Assembly: GCA_029934815.1 (NCBI GenBank)
Contig: JAOZLM010000020.1
Coordinates: 1-7,837, forward strand
Source: Desulfocapsa sp.
GTDB taxonomy: Bacteria; Desulfobacterota; Desulfobulbia; Desulfobulbales; Desulfocapsaceae
DNA: 7,837 nucleotides
Direction of reading: 5' to 3'
Shown here: in pieces, positions 1-5,103 of the stretch
Layout of the letters: every line of letters begins with the position of its first letter
Position numbering within the stretch: the first letter of the stretch is position 1
Position numbers and translations under genes: made by a program
The notes under the pieces: generated by a model
The model's input: the letters and a program-made list of their open reading frames with translations, nothing else
Database searches by the model: none
Told to the model about the DNA's origin: nothing

Positions 1-44
1 CTTTTTTTTTATTGATTTAAAATGTTCAAATTGTCCATAGATGC

Positions 45-73
45 TTGACAAAAGGCGTGGTCAAGGGTAAAGA
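45..73 (+). promoter_or_regulatory. Possible sigma-70-type promoter for the YeeE/YedE gene
   Basis: A perfect -35 hexamer TTGACA lies at 45-50. Seventeen bases downstream is TAAAGA (68-73), which matches the -10 consensus at only 3 of 6 positions. Transcription would start near position 80, giving a leader of about 55 nt before the ATG at 136. The -35 box is convincing by eye and the -10 box is weak, so an activator may be needed or the match may be chance. Confidence 0.35.
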
Positions 74-123
74 AGTTACATTTAATGAAACAGTAAACCG
101 CTGGTTGAATTATTTAGACTTGG

Positions 124-129
124 AGGAGG
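124..129 (+). promoter_or_regulatory. Strong Shine-Dalgarno of the YeeE/YedE gene
   Basis: AGGAGG lies within a longer GGAGGAGGAG purine run (122-131), six bases before the ATG at 136. It is the best ribosome binding site in the window. It fixes the start codon and suggests high translation. Confidence 0.85.
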
Positions 130-135
130 AGAAGT

Positions 136-1425
136 ATGAGTGAAGAAAGCGTAATGGGAAGTAAAGTGAAAGGTCTTTATAAGACCTGTTGTCAGTCAGA
201 GTGGAATCCCACCATAGCAGGCGCTATAGTGGCATTTCTTTCCCTTTTAATTATGGCCTGGTGGCGTCCGTGGGGAGCCGTTGGTGCTATTCGTAATTGG
301 GGTGACTGGATTATTTATGGTTTAAATACCATGATTGGCGCCGAATCGGGAATACTTGGGTATTACGACGAAGCTCCTGCTGCAATGCTTGGAAGCACAG
401 GGTCAGTAATTGGTATTGGTTTTATTGTCGGAGCTTTTATTTCTGCTTGTCTCGGGAAAGATTTTGCCTTTCGTATCCCACCGTATCGTGAAATGGTGAA
501 AGCAGTTATTGCCGGTATCTTGATGGGTATTGGTGCTGCTCTTGCGGGTGGTTGTAATGTTGGTGGTATGTATAATGCTATCGGAAACCTTGCAGCAAAC
601 GGTTTCACCATGTGGATCGGCCTTGTTGCTGGTGTTTTACTTGGATTGAAATTACTCTATATGGAAATGGAATATATCACTTGGGGTGATGGCGGATCCG
701 GTACTATTAATATTCCAAATTTCCTGCAGTCAATACTTGCAATTGTTGCTGTCGGAGCACTTGTATGGGTAGCATATGCCTATGCGGGTTTTGAGGAAGG
801 CGCACTGAGCTGGGTTGGTGATAAAGATGAAGATTATATCGCATCACTGTCCGGCATTATTATGATTGCAGCTGCTCTAGGATATACCATGCAGCGCGGT
901 CGCTGGTGTATGGTTCAGGGTTTTCGTGAGCCACACATGACAGGTGACTGTACCCTTGCTAAATCTGTTGCTCTTTCCATCCTGCTTCTGGCAATCGGTG
1001 GTGCAGTTCTTAAGTATGCGGTACCCTATGCACATGGTGGCGAGGCTGTTCTTAACCCAATCAACTATGTTCGCGGAACATTTGGCTGGGGATCAATTGT
1101 TGGTGGATTTATCTTTGGACTAGGCGCCATGCTTGCCGGTGGTTGCGGATCAGGAACTCTCTGGCGTGTAGGTGAAGGTCAGGTTAAACTGATTATGGTT
1201 GTACCGTTCTTTGGTATTGCCAACTCTCTTATGACCACCTGGTTCAAGAATTTTGGTCCAGATGAAATCAATCTTGAAAAATCCGGTGCTCTTGGATCCT
1301 ACGTATATCTTCCAGATGTAATGGGATACGGTGGAACATTGGCTTTCATCGCTGTTATTATGATGATCTGGTACCTGGTTGTTACCTGGAACGAAGACAC
1401 AAATAAACTGATTGTGCCAATGTGA
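136..1425 (+). CDS. YeeE/YedE-family sulfur-compound transporter (inner membrane)
   Basis: A 429-aa polytopic membrane protein of the YeeE/YedE (sulf_transp, formerly DUF395) family, whose characterised member TsuA takes up thiosulfate. There are about ten hydrophobic stretches, roughly at residues 27-44, 89-107, 121-145, 157-175, 195-217, 235-252, 276-294, 315-335, 352-370 and 399-418. The family hallmark is present twice, as expected of an internally duplicated fold: GAALAGGCNVGG with Cys140, and GAMLAGGCGSGTLWR with Cys337. A third cysteine motif, RGRWC (Cys258), lies at the start of the second half. In TsuA, conserved cysteines of this kind line the conducting path. The ATG is fixed by a strong Shine-Dalgarno, and a strong terminator follows, so the gene appears monocistronic. 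No TusA-like sulfurtransferase is fused to it or follows it, although such partners are common. Family assignment is firm; the substrate (thiosulfate, another sulfur anion or selenium species) is inferred. Confidence 0.9.
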   Translation: MSEESVMGSKVKGLYKTCCQSEWNPTIAGAIVAFLSLLIMAWWRPWGAVGAIRNWGDWIIYGLNTMIGAESGILGYYDEAPAAMLGSTGSVIGIGFIVGAFISACLGKDFAFRIPPYREMVKAVIAGILMGIGAALAGGCNVGGMYNAIGNLAANGFTMWIGLVAGVLLGLKLLYMEMEYITWGDGGSGTINIPNFLQSILAIVAVGALVWVAYAYAGFEEGALSWVGDKDEDYIASLSGIIMIAAALGYTMQRGRWCMVQGFREPHMTGDCTLAKSVALSILLLAIGGAVLKYAVPYAHGGEAVLNPINYVRGTFGWGSIVGGFIFGLGAMLAGGCGSGTLWRVGEGQVKLIMVVPFFGIANSLMTTWFKNFGPDEINLEKSGALGSYVYLPDVMGYGGTLAFIAVIMMIWYLVVTWNEDTNKLIVPM

Positions 1426-1451
1426 TGTAACGCTGTAAATAGTAAAGTAGT

Positions 1452-1494
1452 AAAAATCGCAGTTTCTGATTTGTCAGAGACTGCGATTTTTTTT
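1452..1494 (+). terminator. Rho-independent terminator after the YeeE/YedE gene
   Basis: The stem has 18 consecutive pairs: 1452-1469 with 1474-1491, including one T-G wobble at 1464/1479. The loop is tttg, and the T-run extends to 1494. It lies 26 bases after the stop codon. The A-run on the 5' side means it could also work on the minus strand, so it may be bidirectional. Confidence 0.93.
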
Positions 1495-1497
1495 GCT

Positions 1498-1519
1498 AAA
1501 AAAAAACTGGCTACCAGTT
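1498..1519 (-). terminator. Possible minus-strand terminator
   Basis: Read on the minus strand, aactgg-tag-ccagtt forms a perfect 6-bp stem with a 3-nt loop, followed by nine T in total (complement of the A-run 1498-1506, the first two being the end of the stem). This is the shape of a short intrinsic terminator for transcription coming from the right. No minus-strand protein gene lies upstream of it, so if it is real it would end a non-coding transcript from the 1520-1800 region. The stem is short and AT-containing, so confidence is moderate. Confidence 0.45.
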
Positions 1520-1556
1520 AAGTTCAACCAAATAGAATAACTATTGTTTGCAAACC

Positions 1557-1658
1557 GCAGGGTTACAGTAACTTACCGACAAACGTCCACGCGACTACGT
1601 CGCTGCGGTATCGAAGTCTGCGCTTATCTATTTGCCGGCAAGTCACTGCAACCCTTGC
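1557..1658 (-). repeat. Long-stem hairpin element; minus strand favoured as the functional strand
   Basis: Arms 1557-1583 and 1631-1658 pair along 27 positions with a single bulged base (1655). Twenty-three pairs are Watson-Crick. The other four (1565/1649, 1570/1644, 1575/1639, 1579/1635) are all A-C on the + strand, so on the minus strand all four become G-U/G-T wobbles and the stem is unbroken. The loop contains a second perfect hairpin, gcgac-tac-gtcgc (1591-1603). On the minus strand a GTAG tetranucleotide (1658-1661) lies at the foot of the stem, which is reminiscent of REP elements mobilised by RAYT/Y1 transposases. It could be a REP/MITE-type repeat or the core of a structured RNA. 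No second copy is in this window, so repetitiveness is not shown. Confidence 0.6.
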
Positions 1659-1761
1659 TACCCGTTAATCTAGAGAATTACTCTTATTGCGAACCAGTGT
1701 TTTTGGGGGGATCTGGAAAAAACGATAAGAAGAAAAATCAAAGAGAAATTTGGAAAAAATG

Positions 1762-1791
1762 TTCTCAACTGGTATGCTTCAAGTTTATAGT
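1762..1791 (+). promoter_or_regulatory. Possible promoter for fau and the deacetylase gene
   Basis: TATAGT (1786-1791) matches the -10 consensus at 5 of 6 positions. TTCTCA (1762-1767), 18 bases upstream, matches the -35 consensus at 4 of 6. Transcription would start near 1798, only about 20 nt before the ATG at 1818. The upstream gene has its own strong terminator, so a promoter is needed somewhere in this gap. Confidence 0.35.
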
Positions 1792-1811
1792 GATCTTTTT
1801 CAGTTTATGAG

Positions 1812-2411
1812 TTGCAAATGGTCGAAAACGCTAAAAAGTTAAAAAAACAAAAGTTAGGTTTGCGTGATAAACTCCCTGTAGAACTGCAGGAACAGTATAG
1901 TTCCCGCATCATCAAACACGTTCTGGAAATGGATTTGTTTAAGCGAGCCGCAACCGTTTTCGTTTATGTAGATTTTCGATCAGAAGTAAAAACTCAAAGC
2001 TTAATAAACACAATGTTTAGCCTTGGAAAAAAGGTCGTTGTGCCAGTCACTCTTCTTGATGAAAGGGATCTTTTACCAGTACAGATAAGAAATCTGGAGA
2101 GTGATCTTGTTCCGGGATATGCCTCGATTCTGGAACCGGTAGAGTCGATAAGGATTACAAACTATATTTCACCGGAAAGCATAGATATTATCTTTCTGCC
2201 AGGATCAGTTTTTGATGAAAGTGGCGGACGCATGGGCTATGGCGGTGGGTTTTATGATCGTTTTGTATCCGGAAAAGCACCACAGGCACATCGAGTAGGG
2301 CTTTGTTATGAGTTACAAATGGTCCAGAAAGCTCCCTTGCAGGATCACGACGAACGCATGGACACAATAGTAACAGAAAAACGGATTATTCAAAGCTCAC
2401 GAGAATCCTGA
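1812..2411 (+). CDS. fau: 5-formyltetrahydrofolate cyclo-ligase (5,10-methenyltetrahydrofolate synthetase)
   Basis: A cytoplasmic enzyme that converts 5-formyltetrahydrofolate plus ATP to 5,10-methenyltetrahydrofolate, returning this inhibitory, otherwise dead-end folate to one-carbon metabolism. The 199-aa length is normal for the family. The Lys/Arg-rich N-terminus (KKLKKQKLGLRDKLP, from residue 8) corresponds to the phosphate-binding start of the family. FVYVDFRSEV lies at about 50-59. The signature DIIFLPGSVFDESGGRMGYGGGFYDR spans about 125-150 and contains the Gly-rich GYGGGFYDR loop. HDERMDTIVTE near the C-terminus matches the conserved end. The start is uncertain: the frame opens at a TTG (1812), but an in-frame ATG at 1818 has a weak GAG six bases upstream (1809-1811). 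Neither has a good Shine-Dalgarno. The deacetylase-like gene follows after 12 nt and is probably co-transcribed. Confidence 0.92.
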   Translation: MQMVENAKKLKKQKLGLRDKLPVELQEQYSSRIIKHVLEMDLFKRAATVFVYVDFRSEVKTQSLINTMFSLGKKVVVPVTLLDERDLLPVQIRNLESDLVPGYASILEPVESIRITNYISPESIDIIFLPGSVFDESGGRMGYGGGFYDRFVSGKAPQAHRVGLCYELQMVQKAPLQDHDERMDTIVTEKRIIQSSRES

Positions 2412-2423
2412 AAGGAAAAGAAA

Positions 2424-3488
2424 ATGCGAAAAACAGCAATATTTAATGATTCTTTATTTGTTGACCATGATCCGGGATTTGACCATCCGGAATCACCGGA
2501 TCGCCTGAAAGTAATCAATAAGGTGCTTGCTCAGGAGCAGGTGAAAAACTGTTTTGTGTTTCCAGAGTTTTCTCCGGCAACACACAAAACCATAGGGATG
2601 AATCACAGCACGGAATTAATGAACCGGGTAGCGGAAACTGCCGGTAAAGTTTTCGATGCACTTGATCCTGATACCAAAACATCTCCGGATTCCTATGCGG
2701 CGGCAATTCTAGCCGTTGGTGCCTTAACAACAGGAGTTGATCTGCTGAAAAGTGGTGAAATAGATAATGCTTTTGCGTTTGTTCGCCCTCCCGGTCACCA
2801 CGCTGAAAAAAAGCAGTCCATGGGGTTTTGTCTTTTTAACAATGTAGCTGTGGCAGCACGTCATGCAATAGAAAATTGCGGCATGGAAAGAGTGATGATT
2901 GTGGATTGGGATTTGCATCACGGAAACGGAACCCAAAATTCTTTTTATGAAACAGATAAGGTTTTGTATGTTTCCACCCATCAGTTTCCCTATTATCCCG
3001 GAACGGGAGATGTTGAGGAAACAGGGAAGGGAAAAGGTGAGGGATACACAATAAATATCCCACTCCCGGGGTATCAGGGGGACAGTGAATACGCCTGTAT
3101 CTTTAATGATATTATCGTTCCGGTCGGAAGAGAATATAAGCCGGATTTAATACTTGTTTCCTGTGGGTTTGATATTTACCGGGGCGATCCTCTGGGTTTG
3201 ATGGAGGTAACGGCTCCTGGTTTTGCATATCTGACCCGCTGTATGGTAAATCTTGCAGAAGAGGTTTGTGACGGGAAGCTACTGGTAACGCTGGAGGGCG
3301 GCTACGATCTTGATGGTCAACGAGATGGGGCAATGGCTGTTTTATCTGAACTTTGTGGACAAAGCCTTGATACCGGTCAGCCTGTGAATCTCACAGATGA
3401 ATATGCTGCAGAGTTGAGTAGTGCAAAATGTCAACATCCGGCAATAGAACAGGCGAGAAGTGTTGTAAAACGATTCTGGAAATTGTAA
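2424..3488 (+). CDS. Histone-deacetylase-superfamily amidohydrolase (class II-like)
   Basis: A 354-aa protein of the arginase/deacetylase fold, a zinc-dependent deacetylase family that includes eukaryotic HDACs, bacterial HDAC-like amidohydrolases, acetylpolyamine amidohydrolases and AcuC. All active-site motifs are visible: RPPGHHAE with the charge-relay histidines (His125, His126); VDWDLHHGNGT with zinc ligands Asp163 and His165; CGFDIYRGDPLG with the third ligand Asp255; and LEGGYDL with the transition-state tyrosine Tyr294. The GHHAE...GFCLFNN style resembles class II and HDAC-like amidohydrolases more than AcuC. The ATG is supported by AAGGA (2412-2416) seven bases upstream, 12 nt after fau. 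Catalytic competence is well supported. The substrate (acetyl-lysine of a protein, an acetylated polyamine or another small amide) cannot be told from sequence. No acetyltransferase or acetyl-CoA synthetase gene is nearby. Confidence 0.92.
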   Translation: MRKTAIFNDSLFVDHDPGFDHPESPDRLKVINKVLAQEQVKNCFVFPEFSPATHKTIGMNHSTELMNRVAETAGKVFDALDPDTKTSPDSYAAAILAVGALTTGVDLLKSGEIDNAFAFVRPPGHHAEKKQSMGFCLFNNVAVAARHAIENCGMERVMIVDWDLHHGNGTQNSFYETDKVLYVSTHQFPYYPGTGDVEETGKGKGEGYTINIPLPGYQGDSEYACIFNDIIVPVGREYKPDLILVSCGFDIYRGDPLGLMEVTAPGFAYLTRCMVNLAEEVCDGKLLVTLEGGYDLDGQRDGAMAVLSELCGQSLDTGQPVNLTDEYAAELSSAKCQHPAIEQARSVVKRFWKL

Positions 3489-3493
3489 ATCCT

Positions 3494-3621
3494 GATGGAG
3501 TCATAAAAATTCTTCATCTGCTTCGTTACTGAATAATTTCTATCATTACGACGTACTTATAGTACGCCGAAATAATAGAAATTATTCGTGCCTCGCATAT
3601 GAAGTTTTTTACAACTCCATC
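3494..3621. repeat. 128-bp imperfect palindrome between the deacetylase and HD-GYP genes
   Basis: A nested inverted repeat begins five bases after the deacetylase stop codon. The outer arms are gatggagt (3494-3501) and actccatc (3614-3621). The middle arms are cttcat (3512-3517) and atgaag (3599-3604). The inner arms are a perfect 13-bp match, 3531-3543 with 3575-3587. The core is cgtact-tat-agtacg (3552-3566). From 3531 to 3587 the stem is almost continuous; its only non-pairs are two A-C positions, which are wobbles on the minus strand, and one A-A. There is no open frame across it. It looks like a MITE or REP-type dispersed repeat. It could also act as a transcription barrier, although no T-run follows the core stem. 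Confidence 0.7.
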
Positions 3622-3629
3622 TTGAATTT

Positions 3630-3647
3630 TGGCTTTTTATGAAGCCA
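3630..3647. repeat. Short hairpin upstream of the HD-GYP gene
   Basis: tggctt (3630-3635) and aagcca (3642-3647) form a perfect 6-bp stem with a 6-nt loop, about 40 bases before the start codon. It has no long T-run and no partner motif that I recognise. It could be a small operator-like site or chance. The rest of 3622-3674 is AT-rich and must contain the promoter of the downstream operon if one exists. TTGAAT (3622-3627) is a weak -35 candidate. Confidence 0.2.
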
Positions 3648-3674
3648 TAAATCATAACGCTATTTTTTTGTAAA

Positions 3675-3680
3675 AGAGGT
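3675..3680 (+). promoter_or_regulatory. Shine-Dalgarno that fixes the TTG start of the HD-GYP regulator
   Basis: AGAGGT lies five bases before the TTG at 3686. No in-frame ATG occurs before codon 16, which is already inside the receiver domain, so this site supports initiation at TTG. Confidence 0.7.
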
Positions 3681-3685
3681 GTTTT

Positions 3686-4804
3686 TTGGAAGAATATCTG
3701 GCAAAAATACTAGTCGCAGACGATGACGATATGGTGCGCACAACCGTATCGAAAATACTCGAAATGTTTGGCCACACAGTCACGTCTGTAACTGACGGAG
3801 AGTATGTCTGTAAGGTATTGGATGACTCTTACGATGTGGTTTTACTGGATATTAATATGCCCGGTATGGATGGCTTTGAAACCATTGCCGCCATGGAGAA
3901 ACTTAAGCTTGATATTCCTGTAATTTTTCTGACCGGTGCCGGTTCCATGGACTACGCTGTAAAAGCAATTAACCTTGGTGCCTATGATTTTTTGACAAAA
4001 CCCATTGAAGATCTTGATATTTTCAATGTGAAAATTCGCCGGGCAATCGAGAAAAGGATGTTTATCCGTCGTGAACGTCATTACAAGATGGAGCTTGAGG
4101 CAGATATCCGTTTGAAGGCCGCAGAGCTTGAAAAAACAAACGATCTGCTTCTTAAATACAGCCACAGTCTTGAGGGTGCTACCGTTCAGTTAATGACCAG
4201 CCTCCAGAACGCCATGGAGGAAAAGGATTTTTATACGGCAGGGCATACCATGCGTGTAACTGAGTATGCTGTGCTGTTAGGGTTGGCTTTGAAAATTCCG
4301 GAAGGAGATCTGGTTATTTTACGTCGTGCTGCGCAGTTTCACGATATTGGTAAACTGGTGATCGATCTCTCCTGTATTCAAAAACCCGGTAAACTTACCG
4401 AGGAAGAATGGGGGTTAATCCGAAAACATCCGGCTGTTGGAGCCAATATCATAAAACCACTTGGCTTTATGGAACGGGAGTATTTTATTATTCGTCACCA
4501 CCATGAGCGAATGGATGGTAAAGGCTACCCGGACGGACTTGGGAGTGATGACCTGGATCTTCTCACAAAAATATTAATTGTAGTAGATAGTTACGATGCA
4601 ATGACTTCTAAAAGGAATTATCGTCGTAATTTAAATATGAAAGAGGCTGTTGCGGAGCTTGGCAATTGTGCCGGTACTCAGTTTGATCCTCAGTGTGTGG
4701 AAGCTTTTCAGAAAGCCCTGGTGAATTTTGATGCTACCAGCGCTGCTTTTTCACGGGAATATCTGGATAATTTTACGGTTAAGCAGGAAAATAAAGAGAA
4801 ATAG
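3686..4804 (+). CDS. Response regulator with REC and HD-GYP domains (predicted cyclic-di-GMP phosphodiesterase)
   Basis: A 372-aa cytoplasmic two-component output protein. Residues about 6-122 form a CheY-like receiver, with an acidic cluster at Asp12-15, the phospho-acceptor Asp55 in LLDINMPGMDG, Thr83 and Lys105. A helical linker (about 123-170) is likely a coiled coil. Residues about 175-350 are an HD-GYP domain with metal-ligand motifs intact: His187, the HD pair His219-Asp220 in HDIGK, His248, HHERMDGKGYP (272-282) and Asp301 in VVDSYDAMT. HD-GYP proteins hydrolyse cyclic-di-GMP to pGpG and/or GMP, so phosphorylation at Asp55 would be expected to control that activity. No partner histidine kinase is in the window, so it is an orphan regulator here. 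The start is TTG. Its stop codon directly abuts the gatC ATG, implying shared transcription and possible translational coupling with housekeeping genes. Confidence 0.93.
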   Translation: MEEYLAKILVADDDDMVRTTVSKILEMFGHTVTSVTDGEYVCKVLDDSYDVVLLDINMPGMDGFETIAAMEKLKLDIPVIFLTGAGSMDYAVKAINLGAYDFLTKPIEDLDIFNVKIRRAIEKRMFIRRERHYKMELEADIRLKAAELEKTNDLLLKYSHSLEGATVQLMTSLQNAMEEKDFYTAGHTMRVTEYAVLLGLALKIPEGDLVILRRAAQFHDIGKLVIDLSCIQKPGKLTEEEWGLIRKHPAVGANIIKPLGFMEREYFIIRHHHERMDGKGYPDGLGSDDLDLLTKILIVVDSYDAMTSKRNYRRNLNMKEAVAELGNCAGTQFDPQCVEAFQKALVNFDATSAAFSREYLDNFTVKQENKEK

Positions 4805-5089
4805 ATGAACATTACAGTCGAAGAAGTAGAGCATGTGGCAAAACTTGCCAAATTAAATTTAAGTAAAGAAGAGTTAAGCACTTTTCCCGGACAGTTGGAC
4901 AGTATTCTTGGCTATGCGGCAAAACTGGATGAGCTGGACACGGAAGGTGTTGTTCCCACCACCCACGCTTTTTCAAATCAAAATGCCTTCCGTGAAGATG
5001 AAAAGAAAGAATCCCTGCCGCGCAATAAAGCACTGGCAAATGGTCCTAATGAAAACGGCGAAGCGTTTGTTGTGCCCAAAATATTATAA
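4805..5089 (+). CDS. gatC: Aspartyl/glutamyl-tRNA amidotransferase subunit C
   Basis: The small, non-catalytic subunit of GatCAB, the complex that converts misacylated Glu-tRNA(Gln) and Asp-tRNA(Asn) to the amidated forms. GatC wraps around the GatA/GatB interface and helps GatA fold. The 94-aa length is standard. Family features are the N-terminal ITVEEVEHVAKLAKLNLSKEE helix, the LDELDTEGVVPTTHA segment in mid-protein and the C-terminal FVVPKIL that packs onto the partner. The ATG follows the regulator's stop with zero spacing. The upstream purines (AGAGA, around 4795) make only a weak Shine-Dalgarno, so coupling to the preceding gene is likely. gatA follows after 14 nt. Confidence 0.95.
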   Translation: MNITVEEVEHVAKLAKLNLSKEELSTFPGQLDSILGYAAKLDELDTEGVVPTTHAFSNQNAFREDEKKESLPRNKALANGPNENGEAFVVPKIL

Positions 5090-5103
5090 TTTTAGATGCT
5101 CGA

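Larger units (their letters stand above)
1..135. other. Leader region upstream of the YeeE/YedE gene, no gene
   Basis: There is no credible coding sequence here. Positions 2-10 are a run of nine T on the + strand, which could be the tail of a terminator belonging to a gene outside the window, but its stem would lie off the left edge. A tiny perfect inverted repeat, aacc-gct-ggtt, lies at 96-106 and is too short to mean much. The region ends in a purine-rich Shine-Dalgarno, so it probably serves as promoter plus 5' untranslated leader. Confidence 0.6.
1498..1698 (-). ncRNA. Candidate structured non-coding RNA (unproven)
   Basis: The strong hairpin at 1557-1658 is continued outward by further pairing. 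Positions 1533-1541 pair with 1664-1672 (eight of nine pairs). Positions 1521-1525 pair with 1675-1679, and 1506-1510 with 1694-1698. Asymmetric internal loops separate these stems. The result is a rod of about 195 nt. On the minus strand it would end at the terminator-like hairpin 1498-1519, though the outermost pairing would compete with that hairpin. I see no good minus-strand promoter near 1700-1760. The size and the position next to fau recall 6S RNA, but 6S is normally on the same strand as fau and the wobble pattern favours the opposite strand. This is structural inference only. Confidence 0.25.
1495..1811. other. Intergenic region between the transporter and fau
   Basis: I see no supported protein gene. 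An open frame at 1544-1810 (TTG start, 88 codons) runs straight across the hairpin 1557-1658 and has no Shine-Dalgarno. Its second half is a Lys/Phe-rich reading of AT-rich DNA, so I treat it as non-coding. The left part holds the hairpin and minus-strand terminator described separately. The right part, 1700-1800, is AT-rich and holds a possible promoter for fau. Confidence 0.7.

Noticed and set aside
1557..1658. Integron attC recombination site
   Set aside because: attC sites need outer RYYYAAC on the left and GTTRRRY on the right. Here the arms are oriented the other way (GGGTT left, AACCC right), and no integrase or cassette array is present.
1544..1810. An 88-codon open frame with TTG start between the transporter and fau
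   Set aside because: It runs through the strong hairpin 1557-1658 and lacks a Shine-Dalgarno. Its second half is a Lys/Phe-rich reading of AT-rich DNA, and no domain is recognisable.
3494..3621. CRISPR array or classical rho-independent terminator
   Set aside because: There is one palindrome and no repeat-spacer periodicity. No T-run follows the core stem, and the outer arms are interrupted by unpaired loops.
3842..4165. A 107-codon minus-strand open frame inside the HD-GYP regulator
   Set aside because: It overlaps the receiver domain, whose motifs are intact on the + strand. It is a shadow frame with no independent evidence.
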